Source of the DNA: Chitinophagaceae bacterium
Lineage (GTDB): Bacteria > Bacteroidota > Bacteroidia > Chitinophagales > Chitinophagaceae
DNA length: 36,756 nucleotides
Reading direction: 5' to 3'
Assembly (NCBI GenBank): GCA_024643655.1
Contig: JAHEMM010000010.1
Location: 1-36,756 of the forward strand
The first letter of the stretch is position 1. Every line of letters starts with the position of its first letter. Shown here in pieces: positions 16,494 to 26,774 of this stretch. The notes below the pieces were generated by a model that worked only from the letters and a program-made list of their open reading frames with translations, was not told where the DNA came from and made no database searches. Position numbers and translations under genes: made by a program.

Positions 16494-19109
16494 CTACAAT
16501 TTCCTTGCAAGCACAAGCACATTCTTAAACTTCTCTTTCTTCCCTTGTAGATTAAAGATTTCAGTAAAAATGATATAACTACCAATCGGTAATTTATTTC
16601 CTTTATCATCCAGTCCATCCCAATTCCAATAGCCTTTCAAACCTAGTGTTCCATTACGAACAAGATTTCGGATAGGTCTTCCTGCCGCATCAAAAATGGT
16701 AATATTAGCTATATAACCTGGTTCTGTTACTTCATATTGCACAGTTGCTATATCATCTCTTCCATCATTATCAGGCGAGAAAACTTTAGGTACTACTTCT
16801 ATTCTTGCATTAATAGGATTGATCAATTTATATTGAGAATTCTTGTAAGTGGGTGTTCCATATCCTGCCGTAGAAGCCGCACTATGCCAGTTGCCGGGAT
16901 CTTGAGATATACCATTCGGGTCTATCCGTTCCAATGCTACACCATTTTCATCTTCTATTAATTTAAAATGCCAGTTCTTATTATAATTCACTTCATCTAC
17001 TACATTTCCTTGTTGATTTAATAAAATAGAGAATCCCTTATCATCTGGCATAGATGGTAATGAAGATTGAACCAGTAGCCAATCCTGATTTTTTACTAAA
17101 TATTCTCTATTTAAACTTGAAGCATCTTCTGTTATTACAATATAATCTTCAGGAAATATAAGCCATGATATATTTGTTAAAGGTTTAATACTACTAATTA
17201 CATTACTGCTATTTCTGTTTGCAATAAATAATTTAGACGCATCAAAGATTTTAGTGCTCCTATTATAAAATTCAGTGAAATCAAAAGCATTACTTCTTGG
17301 ATTAAACAATATTTCATTGACAATCAGATCAAGCTGAATAGCATCTTCTGGTAATCCTGCTTTGGCTTTATTGTCGCTTCCTATCATATTCCCTTTACAG
17401 TCTGTTACATTACTCACCGTGAGTGTATACACAGTACGAGGTTGCATAACTGTATTCAGTGTTAATTGCACTTCATTAAATAAAGGGCTCAATGTTCTAG
17501 CTCCGGTAATTGTAATACCATTGCTGAATGTATAATTTGTAAAAGTTGCACCATTCAAACTATCAACAGGTTCACTGAAAACAGCAACAATGGTTGTTGA
17601 ATTAACCGTATAAACTCTTTTTAATAAAGGAAGAGACTGGTCATTATTCGCAGCATCTATTGAGTTTTTCTTTCCTGGTGTTCCACCAGCATTATTTATA
17701 CTGGCCCGCCAGTTATTACTACCCGTACATGGATTTTTTGTATCAATCATTTCCAGTGTCCAGCCGCCATCTTTTTTTAATTCATTTTGGTACCAGTTTA
17801 TATCATAACGCAACGCATGGATAATTCTTCCTGATGCATCGCTTATGGATAACTGGTCGCCATCATTATCTAGCGATGGAAAACTGGTTACTGAAATAGC
17901 GGTTCCCAATGCTGACATAGCTGCCAAACCACTACCGGTACAAACAATTACAAAACTATCAGGCAGCAATACAAAATTTGGCAAAGCGCCACTAGTACTT
18001 GTTGCATCACTCAGTTTCCAGCCTTGCAGATTGATCGGGAAAGAGCTTGTATTTTTTAATTCTATCCATTCAATATTTGGTAAACCGACTTGTGGAGTTG
18101 GATCAGCCATTAGTTCATCGATAACAATATCGTAACGTTGTGAGGTATAAAAACTAAATGTACCAGATTTATTTACAATAGCATTGCCCGACAAATCCTG
18201 TACTCCATTAATTGTAATTGTATTACTGATACCATTTGGAAAACTATTGGTAAAACTGAGATGCACTAGTGCATTATTTAGTACATCTCTAACTGCTGTG
18301 GATGGATTCCCAATACCATTATTAACACTATAGTTTGTAAGTGTTTGACTTGTGACAAGACTAACTGGTTCATTAAACAAAACATCTAACGAAGTGGGTG
18401 AAGTAGCAGTTAATGTTTGTATAGCTGGTGGCGTTACATCCGGAACATATGGTTTTACTTCAAAGTCATCAAAGAAATGGCGTTGAAAAAAACTAGCAGT
18501 ACTTTGCCGTACCCATATTCCAAAGAAAGTTGAAGTAGTAAATGTTGCATCGGTTACAACCCCTTCGCTGGAGTAGTTATTCCCTGTTCCTGTCAGATCT
18601 CTTAATAAATTCCATTGATTGGCGGCATCACGAATCACTTTTATTTTCATCACATTATTACTGGAGTTTAATGTTCCGTCTAATCCATCAATAATAATGG
18701 TGCTGGTGCCATTTGCATTTTTTCTGTATAATGATATTTCATCAGCTGTATTCCCAATACGAACAAAATAACCCGTCACAGAAGATTGTGTAACATCACT
18801 TGCTGAAGCAGTAAGATAAAAGTCGATATAATTTGTTGATGAAGGATTGAAAGTGATTTGGCACCAGAATTCCCACTGTGCTGTTGTGGCTAAAGTGTTT
18901 GCTGTAGAAAGGTAAAAATTGCTATTGGCAACAGTATTATTACTTTGTAGTTGTAAAAAAGGATTTACTGTCCAGTCAGCTACGTTTCCCGTCCAAACTG
19001 GATTTGCTGTAAAATTTCCATCAACAAAATTTTCAATAAACTGGCTTTTAGCAATGCCGGCAAATAATAAACCAGAGAGCAAGAAGAAGAAATATATCTT
19101 TTTTCTCAT
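16494..19109 (-). CDS. Large secreted protein with lamin-tail and Ig-like domains
   Basis: This 871-aa protein has a signal peptide (RKKIYFFFLLSGLLFAG, ending near AKSQ, residue 23). The domain order visible is: a laminin-G-like region with conserved strands (about 25-215); an SbsA-type Ig-like domain starting TPPAIQTLTATSP (about 225-325) with the motif LFNEPV; a lamin-tail domain (VIDELMADPTP, IEWIELKNTS, about 330-440); a second Ig-like domain (VVAVFSEPVDSL); a second lamin-tail-like part (LIVNEILFNP); and a C-terminal FlgD-like domain (FSPDNDGRDD, then LPIGSYI). The C-terminus does not show the usual T9SS type A signature. FSPDNDGRDD resembles the opening of the gliding-associated type B domain, so T9SS export is possible. 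Function is unknown; adhesion or nuclease-associated surface roles are guesses. Confidence 0.85.
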   Translation of the reverse strand: MRKKIYFFFLLSGLLFAGIAKSQFIENFVDGNFTANPVWTGNVADWTVNPFLQLQSNNTVANSNFYLSTANTLATTAQWEFWCQITFNPSSTNYIDFYLTASASDVTQSSVTGYFVRIGNTADEISLYRKNANGTSTIIIDGLDGTLNSSNNVMKIKVIRDAANQWNLLRDLTGTGNNYSSEGVVTDATFTTSTFFGIWVRQSTASFFQRHFFDDFEVKPYVPDVTPPAIQTLTATSPTSLDVLFNEPVSLVTSQTLTNYSVNNGIGNPSTAVRDVLNNALVHLSFTNSFPNGISNTITINGVQDLSGNAIVNKSGTFSFYTSQRYDIVIDELMADPTPQVGLPNIEWIELKNTSSFPINLQGWKLSDATSTSGALPNFVLLPDSFVIVCTGSGLAAMSALGTAISVTSFPSLDNDGDQLSISDASGRIIHALRYDINWYQNELKKDGGWTLEMIDTKNPCTGSNNWRASINNAGGTPGKKNSIDAANNDQSLPLLKRVYTVNSTTIVAVFSEPVDSLNGATFTNYTFSNGITITGARTLSPLFNEVQLTLNTVMQPRTVYTLTVSNVTDCKGNMIGSDNKAKAGLPEDAIQLDLIVNEILFNPRSNAFDFTEFYNRSTKIFDASKLFIANRNSSNVISSIKPLTNISWLIFPEDYIVITEDASSLNREYLVKNQDWLLVQSSLPSMPDDKGFSILLNQQGNVVDEVNYNKNWHFKLIEDENGVALERIDPNGISQDPGNWHSAASTAGYGTPTYKNSQYKLINPINARIEVVPKVFSPDNDGRDDIATVQYEVTEPGYIANITIFDAAGRPIRNLVRNGTLGLKGYWNWDGLDDKGNKLPIGSYIIFTEIFNLQGKKEKFKNVLVLARKL

Positions 19110-19204
19110 ATGCTAATCTATAATTCTATTACATCGAATTAACGGACAGTTAAAATACAACTATTTAGAGTTAATACGAACAGTTGTTGTAAATACCAGG
19201 AGAT

Positions 19205-19236
19205 TTTGGAAGCAATTTTTTTTGTCATTATCTTCG
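19205..19236 (+). promoter_or_regulatory. Promoter driving the asd leader
   Basis: TTTG (19205-19208), a 20-nt spacer and TATCTTCG (19229-19236) match the Bacteroidota TTTG-N(19-21)-TAnnTTTG promoter with one mismatch. The predicted start is near 19242, giving a leader of about 140 nt before asd. Confidence 0.6.
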
Positions 19237-19284
19237 ACCGAAATGATACTTATTAAACATACAAAGCGCTTCAAGAAACATTCC

Positions 19285-19358
19285 TGATGGAAGGTTTGCA
19301 ACGTTATGTGTGTATTAACATAAAAGATCAGCAGGCCTTCCATTATGGGAGGCTTTTT
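19285..19358 (+). promoter_or_regulatory. Putative transcription attenuator in the asd leader
   Basis: A terminator-like hairpin (19333-19341 with 19347-19355, GGCCTTCC/GGGAGGCT core with G.U pairs) ends in five T, only 22 nt before the asd ATG. Its 5' arm is also complementary to an upstream segment: TGATGGAAGGTTTGC (19285-19299) pairs with GCAGGCCTTCCATTA (19331-19345) over 15 continuous pairs, three of them G.U. The two structures cannot coexist. No other plus-strand gene lies upstream to need a terminator. A 26-codon ORF (19287-19367) overlaps the region but has no run of one amino acid. The effector is unknown. Confidence 0.6.
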
Positions 19359-19380
19359 AATAACTAATAAAAAATAATAA

Positions 19381-20370
19381 ATGAAAGTTGCAGTTGTAGG
19401 TGCTACAGGATTAGTAGGCACTAAAATGTTACAGGTATTGGCGGAAAGAAATTTTCCGGTAACAGAATTAATTCCAGTGGCATCAGAAAGATCGGTAGGA
19501 ACAGAAATAGCATTTAAAGAAAAAAAATATAAAGTTATTGGAATGGCGGAAGCAATAGTTGCTAAACCTGCTGTAGCTCTTTTTTCTGCAGGTGGTACTA
19601 CATCGATGGAGTGGGCGCCAAAATTTGCAGCAGCTGGCATTGTAGTCATTGATAACAGTAGTGCCTGGAGAATGGATCCTGCAAAAAAATTAGTAGTGCC
19701 TGAAGTAAATGCTAATGTGTTAACAAAAGAAGATCTTATTATCGCCAACCCTAATTGCTCTACTATTCAAATGGTTGTTGCTTTGCAGCCCTTACATAAA
19801 AAATATAAAATCAAAAGAGTGATAGTGAGTACTTACCAGAGTGTAACAGGCACTGGAAAAAAAGCCGTTGATCAGCTGTTCAATGAAAGAAAGGAGGTAA
19901 AAGGTGATATGGCATATAAGTATCCAATCGACTTAAATGTAATTCCTCAAATCGATGTGTTCCTTGATAATGGTTACACAAAAGAAGAAATGAAAATGGT
20001 GAAAGAGACCTGTAAAATCATGCAGGATGATTCAATTAAAGTAACGGCTACAACAGTTCGCATACCTGTAATTGGCGGTCATAGCGAAAGTATTAATGTT
20101 GAGTTTGAAAATGAGTTTGACCTTGGTGAAGTAACTGCTTTACTAGCGGCTTCAGATGGTATCGTTGTACAGAATGATGATGCTGCTCAGCTTTACCCGA
20201 TGCCTTTATGGGCACATGAAAAAGATGAAGTGTTTGTAGGGCGACTTCGCAGAGATGAAACACAAGCAAAGACATTAAATATGTGGGTCGTATCAGATAA
20301 TCTGAGAAAAGGTGCTGCTACTAATGCAATACAAATAGCAGAATATATGTTGAAAGAAAATTTATTATAA
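19381..20370 (+). CDS. asd: Aspartate-semialdehyde dehydrogenase
   Basis: Asd reduces aspartyl phosphate to aspartate semialdehyde, the branch point to lysine/diaminopimelate, threonine and methionine. The 329-aa protein has the NADP-binding GATGLVG (residues 7-13), the catalytic Cys C126 in NPNCSTIQ, substrate-binding R227 and acid/base H234 in VRIPVIGGHSES. It is a stand-alone gene, with a long structured leader upstream (see the attenuator entry) and a 15-bp hairpin directly after its stop. The identity is certain. Confidence 0.97.
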   Translation: MKVAVVGATGLVGTKMLQVLAERNFPVTELIPVASERSVGTEIAFKEKKYKVIGMAEAIVAKPAVALFSAGGTTSMEWAPKFAAAGIVVIDNSSAWRMDPAKKLVVPEVNANVLTKEDLIIANPNCSTIQMVVALQPLHKKYKIKRVIVSTYQSVTGTGKKAVDQLFNERKEVKGDMAYKYPIDLNVIPQIDVFLDNGYTKEEMKMVKETCKIMQDDSIKVTATTVRIPVIGGHSESINVEFENEFDLGEVTALLAASDGIVVQNDDAAQLYPMPLWAHEKDEVFVGRLRRDETQAKTLNMWVVSDNLRKGAATNAIQIAEYMLKENLL

Positions 20371-20377
20371 GTGTAAG

Positions 20378-20413
20378 AATTGGGTGATACAAGTTTTATT
20401 GTATCACCCAATT
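20378..20413. terminator. Hairpin terminator between asd and the convergent esterase gene
   Basis: A perfect 15-bp inverted repeat (AATTGGGTGATACAA at 20378-20392, TTGTATCACCCAATT at 20399-20413) has a 6-nt loop. The trailing T tract is short on both strands. It fills the space between the convergent stops at 20370 and 20416 and can serve both genes. Confidence 0.78.
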
Positions 20414-20415
20414 AA

Positions 20416-22125
20416 TTAATATCTCCAGGAAGTCACATCTGCATTTGCAGGTTTTCTTTTCTTTACTTCCTCTGCCCATTTTTTAATAAACATTTGATTG
20501 TAACGTAACCTGCTAATATGATTAGGTTGTGAATGATCGCCGTTCCAGCAATGTTCTGCTCTGTCGCCATAATCAACTTCACAATTACAAACCGGATTTT
20601 CTAATTTTTTGATCATATCCTCAGCAGTGTAAACCGCATTATTCAAATAGTAATTGTCCATGTCGCCAACATAAATATGAATTTTGCCAGCCAGCTTATT
20701 GCCAATTTTAGACCAGTCCCGTTTAATGATATGTGCCAGATCGTAATTTTCTTTCCAGTAGGCTGCAACTTTTTTATTAATCTCTCCTGTATATTTATCA
20801 AAAATTCGTTCTGGATAGCCGTCTTTTCCAACCGGTGAATACACCGCTTCCCAAATATCAAATTGTTCTCCGCTTCTGCTTTTTGTACCCAATGCCAATT
20901 CTCTTTGGTTCATGTCTTTAACCATACTGCTCACATGGCCTAAATAGTCTCGATGTCCCGGATTCAATGTTTTCTTAAATGCCCCTTCTTTGTAATATGC
21001 GTTCTGATCTTTATAAATATTAACTGTAGTATAATGATTGAAATCTATCGGATCTGGACAAGCAGAATAGCAACCATTATATTCATCAGGATAAAAAACC
21101 TGAGCTGCCAACACTTCCCAGCCACCAGTGCTGCCACCATACATAAATCTTGCCCAGCCTTCACCAATTCCTCTAAAGCGTTTTTCAATTTCAGGAATTA
21201 GCTCATAAGTGATCGCATCTCCATAAGGGCCAAGGTTAGCAGAGTTTACGGCATAAGAATCATCATAAAAAGGGTTAGCATGTTGAATTTCTATTGCAAT
21301 TACTCTTGGAAAATCAGGACCAGTCCATTGCTTGTAAAAGTCATATGCTTCCTGTTGTACAATTTTATTATAACCTATAAGGTTAAAGCGACTATTAGTG
21401 TCTGGCACTAATTTCTCATCTGGCGGAGTTGTTCTCCAGCCGCCAAAGTCATCAGGAAAGTGACCATGGAAAATGGCAAGTGGGTATTTTACATCCGGAT
21501 GTGTGTCCCATCCTTCAGGTAATAAGATATGTGCTCCAAGAAACATGGGTCGACCCCAGAATGCTGTAAGTAACTTACTTTGTATTTTAATATGCTTTAT
21601 ATATTTACTATCCTTTGGCTCTTCGATTGGGGGGATTACTTTGGTAAGTGTAATATGATTTGTTTTTTTATTAGCAGGATTAAAATTTAGTTTTAATGGA
21701 GCGGAAAATAAATTTCCTGGTGCAAGATTCCAATGCTGTCCTTCGCCTCTATCCATTGGAAGCTTGAGTACATGGCCGTCTTTTCTTTTAAATGTCTCAT
21801 ATAAATGAAATACAACCTGTACGGTATATGCATCAGCCTTAATATCATTTATTTTTTCTACCGGATATCCAAAAACAGAATTGTTGATTATTTTAATTGT
21901 ACCTGGTTCCCAGTTTTCGATATCAACTCCAAATATTTGTTGACTTGCTACGCCATCGGATATTTGAAATCTAGGTTCACCAGTATGTTTTTTTGAAAGA
22001 AGAATAAGCAATCTTCCGTCTAGCTTTTTTTTACTTAAACTATCAGGAAGCAATACAGAAAAACTTTGGGAAATGCCAACTGTACCAATGAATAAAGCCA
22101 ATAAGGTTGAGTAGAGTGCTTTCAT
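20416..22125 (-). CDS. Secreted alpha/beta-hydrolase, putative esterase
   Basis: This 569-aa protein has a signal peptide (residues 1-20, ending GTVGISQ). An N-terminal beta-rich domain (about 25-190) precedes an esterase-D-like alpha/beta-hydrolase domain. Likely catalytic residues are the nucleophile S332 in YGGSTGGWEV, an Asp in HIYVGDMDNYYLN and H531 in CWNGDHSQPN. HGHFPDDFGGW (about 220-230) may supply the oxyanion hole. The substrate is unknown; the family includes feruloyl and other carbohydrate esterases as well as uncharacterised peptidase-like hydrolases. It is a single gene, 20 nt upstream of the DUF2461 gene end. Confidence 0.82.
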   Translation of the reverse strand: MKALYSTLLALFIGTVGISQSFSVLLPDSLSKKKLDGRLLILLSKKHTGEPRFQISDGVASQQIFGVDIENWEPGTIKIINNSVFGYPVEKINDIKADAYTVQVVFHLYETFKRKDGHVLKLPMDRGEGQHWNLAPGNLFSAPLKLNFNPANKKTNHITLTKVIPPIEEPKDSKYIKHIKIQSKLLTAFWGRPMFLGAHILLPEGWDTHPDVKYPLAIFHGHFPDDFGGWRTTPPDEKLVPDTNSRFNLIGYNKIVQQEAYDFYKQWTGPDFPRVIAIEIQHANPFYDDSYAVNSANLGPYGDAITYELIPEIEKRFRGIGEGWARFMYGGSTGGWEVLAAQVFYPDEYNGCYSACPDPIDFNHYTTVNIYKDQNAYYKEGAFKKTLNPGHRDYLGHVSSMVKDMNQRELALGTKSRSGEQFDIWEAVYSPVGKDGYPERIFDKYTGEINKKVAAYWKENYDLAHIIKRDWSKIGNKLAGKIHIYVGDMDNYYLNNAVYTAEDMIKKLENPVCNCEVDYGDRAEHCWNGDHSQPNHISRLRYNQMFIKKWAEEVKKRKPANADVTSWRY

Positions 22126-22145
22126 TTAATATATTTTGGAATTAA

Positions 22146-22814
22146 TCAGGAAAGTGATCTGTTTATGAATTCAATAAATGGTTGGAGGCTTGCAAATGCA
22201 TCTGCAGTATTTTTTACCAGATCTTTTGCTGTCAGGTCTTTACTGCTAATTTTGACCATAGCAATATAACTTTTTAAACGTAAGTAATCGGCGGCCGGAT
22301 TATCAGGTTGGTAACCTTTTGGTACCCGAGTCAAAAGCAATGAGTCGTTCCGGTCAAGATCACCATATACTGTTTTAAACTTTTTGGCATTAATTACTTT
22401 TTTAAACTCAGCAAAGTTGTAATCAATTTCTTGTCTTACTTTTTTTAACTCATCGGGCATTGGCATATAGATGCCGCCGCCAGCAAAACTTTCTTCTGGG
22501 TCAAAATGAAAATAATAGCCTGCAGCACCCATTGCTTTCCTTCCATCTTTATTAATACTTGCACCGAAATTAGATTTATAAGGGGTTTTGTCTTTTGAAA
22601 AACGGATATCTCTGTTAATACGAAATATGCAGTCTTTCGCAATAAGATGTTTTATTGAAAGATCTTTCTTTCCGTGTTGATTAATGACAGCTTGTATAAA
22701 TTGTAGAAAATCAGTTTTTGCAGCTTCATAAGCTTTTCTGTTCTGATCAAACCAGGGCTTATTGTTATTCTTTTTTAAATCTTTTAAAAATTTTACTGTC
22801 GACTGTTGAAGCAT
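22146..22814 (-). CDS. DUF2461 family protein
   Basis: This 222-aa cytosolic protein shows the DUF2461 (TIGR02453) features: FLKDLKKNNNKPWFDQNRKAY near the N-terminus, IFRINRDIRFSKDKTPYKSN, then an AAGYYFHFDPEESFAGGGIY segment and a KRVPKGYQPDNPAADYLRLK-like part near the C-terminus. The family is widespread and conserved but has no established biochemical function. It lies 20 nt upstream of the secreted esterase gene on the same strand, so the two may share a transcript, though their products work in different compartments. Confidence 0.88.
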   Translation of the reverse strand: MLQQSTVKFLKDLKKNNNKPWFDQNRKAYEAAKTDFLQFIQAVINQHGKKDLSIKHLIAKDCIFRINRDIRFSKDKTPYKSNFGASINKDGRKAMGAAGYYFHFDPEESFAGGGIYMPMPDELKKVRQEIDYNFAEFKKVINAKKFKTVYGDLDRNDSLLLTRVPKGYQPDNPAADYLRLKSYIAMVKISSKDLTAKDLVKNTADAFASLQPFIEFINRSLS

Positions 22815-22911
22815 GATAATTATTTCCGAAAATATAAGAAAAATTTTCGTTTATTGTCTTTCCTCCGTAAGTGAATAATTGATCTAAACACCAATTTAAA
22901 ATTCAGGGCTT

Positions 22912-23472
22912 CTAAATTCTACCCCAATTTTCTCCACTTTTTATCCGGTACATTGTCATTTCACTAACACCATACTCTTCAGCTAATTTTTTAATAGTAA
23001 TTTTTCGATTTTTACTGGAAAGAATCTTCTTAATTTTTTTAACCTGAGTCGCTGTTAGTTTTAATCCTTCTGTACGATTGGCTTGTTTTATTTTGTATGC
23101 AATTTTTGCAGGACTTCCTTGTTGATGATCTATCATTTGCTCAAGGGTTGCCCAACGTAGATTTTTTAAACTGTTATCGAGTTTTTTGTGATTACGATGA
23201 ATAACATACTTGTGTTTTGGTGTAGGCTTCTTTAAAAAAAGCTTTGCCATTTCCCGATGGATATATAATGTGCCTTTATTATTTGGACGATGAAGATTTA
23301 AGGTACGATAACCTGTCGTTAATGATCCGCTTAAAAGCTTTCCATCTTCCAGTACATTTTTTTTATAGCTAGCTATCCTTCCTTTGTTAGAAACTGCATA
23401 GCGATTACGTAGTTGTTTCCATCCAGGAAACAATAATGGCGTCCACGATTCACCTGTTACTTTTTTTATCAT
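22912..23472 (-). CDS. NUMOD4 / HNH / helix-turn-helix protein (homing-endonuclease-like)
   Basis: This 186-aa protein has three parts. A NUMOD4-like DNA-binding motif is at about residues 8-60 (ESWTPLLFPGWKQLRNRYAV, SNKGRIASY). An HNH-type region is at about 68-112, with YIHREMAKLF, H92 and N100 in VIHRNHKKLDN, and NLRWATLEQ. A C-terminal helix-turn-helix is at about 138-182 (TATQVKKIKKIL, LAEEYGVSEMTMYRIKSG). This is the composition of phage and intron-associated HNH homing endonucleases, but no intron or interrupted gene is seen around it. It lies between DUF2461 and ligA with no partner genes. It could be a domesticated free-standing endonuclease or a DNA-binding regulator. Confidence 0.82.
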   Translation of the reverse strand: MIKKVTGESWTPLLFPGWKQLRNRYAVSNKGRIASYKKNVLEDGKLLSGSLTTGYRTLNLHRPNNKGTLYIHREMAKLFLKKPTPKHKYVIHRNHKKLDNSLKNLRWATLEQMIDHQQGSPAKIAYKIKQANRTEGLKLTATQVKKIKKILSSKNRKITIKKLAEEYGVSEMTMYRIKSGENWGRI

Positions 23473-23590
23473 AATGACTTGATTTTAGATGGGGACAGAT
23501 CGCAGAGTATAACGCCGGTACTTTAAGGTTATCTGAGCTATTGTTAATGGTATATACTAAGTTAGAAAAATTAATACAAGAAAAAAATTA

Positions 23591-25743
<2,153 letters not shown>

Positions 25744-25832
25744 GTCATTCAGTAGAAATTTCTTATTCATTATCTTCGAAATAATTAATCTGGTGCATGA
25801 AGTTTTAGGTTTCAAAAGCAAAAGAATAACAG

Positions 25833-26549
25833 ATGGGAAAAGAATATATTTTAAAAACTGCAGCAAGTGAGAAAATCAGTAGGTTGGCCTATTTTAATAT
25901 TGCAATTTCCGTGGATTGCGTCATTTTTGGCTATGAAGGAAAAGATTTAAAAGTATTATTAATAAAATCTGATTTTAAAGAATTTGAAAATTTAAATTCA
26001 TTACTTGGAGATCTGGTAAAGCCTCAAGAAGATCTTGAAGCAGCCTCTTACAGAGTTTTAAAAGAGAGAACCGGCCTCGATGATGTATACCTTGAGCAAG
26101 TTCAGACTTTTGGTAATATCAGCAGACATCCTTCAGGAAGAGTTATTACAATTGCTTATTATTCTCTTATCGATATTAAAAGTCATAAGTTAAAACTTAA
26201 TCATAATGAATTGCAATGGCATTCTGTAAAAGGGATAAAAAAACTGGCGTTTGACCACAAACTTATTCTCGACATTTGTCTTAATCGGTTACGACAACAA
26301 GTAATGGAGTCGCCGGTTGTCTGTCATCTCCTTCCGGAAAAATTTTCTTTAAGAGAATTACAGGAACTTTACGAAGCGATACTTGGCGTAGAGTTAGACA
26401 GACGGAATTTTAGAAAAAAAATCTCTCTTAAAGAATGGCTGATAGATATAAATGAAATTGAAACAGATGTTCCACACCGCCCGGGTAAATTGTTTTCTTT
26501 AAAACAAAATTTTAAAAGAAAGATTCCGATACCAACTTATAAAAACTAA
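25833..26549 (+). CDS. Nudix-domain transcriptional regulator (NrtR/AraR-like)
   Basis: This 238-aa protein has an N-terminal Nudix fold (about 22-120: ISVDCVIFGYEGKDLKVLLI) and a C-terminal winged-helix region (about 165-235: FSLRELQELYEAILG, LDRRNFRKKIS). This is the NrtR layout, in which a Nudix domain serves as ligand sensor for a repressor; Bacteroidota use relatives to control sugar genes (AraR-type) or NAD genes. The Nudix box is degenerate: the conserved Gly and two of the metal-binding Glu positions are replaced (DLVKPQEDLEAASYRVLKER), so hydrolysis is unlikely. No target operon is adjacent, so the ligand is unknown. A hairpin terminator follows. Confidence 0.85.
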   Translation: MGKEYILKTAASEKISRLAYFNIAISVDCVIFGYEGKDLKVLLIKSDFKEFENLNSLLGDLVKPQEDLEAASYRVLKERTGLDDVYLEQVQTFGNISRHPSGRVITIAYYSLIDIKSHKLKLNHNELQWHSVKGIKKLAFDHKLILDICLNRLRQQVMESPVVCHLLPEKFSLRELQELYEAILGVELDRRNFRKKISLKEWLIDINEIETDVPHRPGKLFSLKQNFKRKIPIPTYKN

Positions 26550-26575
26550 GTATCAGGATTTGATATTTTAAAAAT

Positions 26576-26620
26576 AAAACCGCCTCAGTCCTTAAATTAA
26601 TTACGGAAGAGACGGTTTTT
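26576..26620 (+). terminator. Imperfect hairpin terminator after the Nudix regulator
   Basis: AAAACCGcCTC (26576-26586) pairs with GAGaCGGTTTT (26609-26619) with one mismatch, and TCC/GGA add three inner pairs. A T run closes the structure. It is 27 nt downstream of the stop at 26549. The remaining 155 nt up to the HD gene show nothing I recognise. Confidence 0.6.
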
Positions 26621-26774
26621 GTTGCCCCGATGTAAGAAATTGGTGTACAGATGCTATAATGCATGGAGATAAACAGTAAGTTTTCTCAAATTCTTTTTTT
26701 CAAAATATATAATTACAGGTCTCCATTACAGACCTTTCTATAACAAGCAAGTTTAAACTTCTAATTAAAAATAT

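Noticed and set aside
19240-19360. Lysine riboswitch upstream of asd
   Set aside because: The leader is too short and lacks the conserved multi-helix core; only terminator/antiterminator pairing is supported.
19287-19367. 26-codon ORF in the asd leader as a classical attenuation leader peptide
   Set aside because: It has no run of Lys, Thr, Met or another regulatory amino acid, and overlaps the terminator. It is kept only as part of the leader description.
19161-19748. 195-aa open frame antisense to the start of asd
   Set aside because: It overlaps the asd promoter, leader and first third of asd. Its translation is a shadow of asd codons with no recognisable fold.
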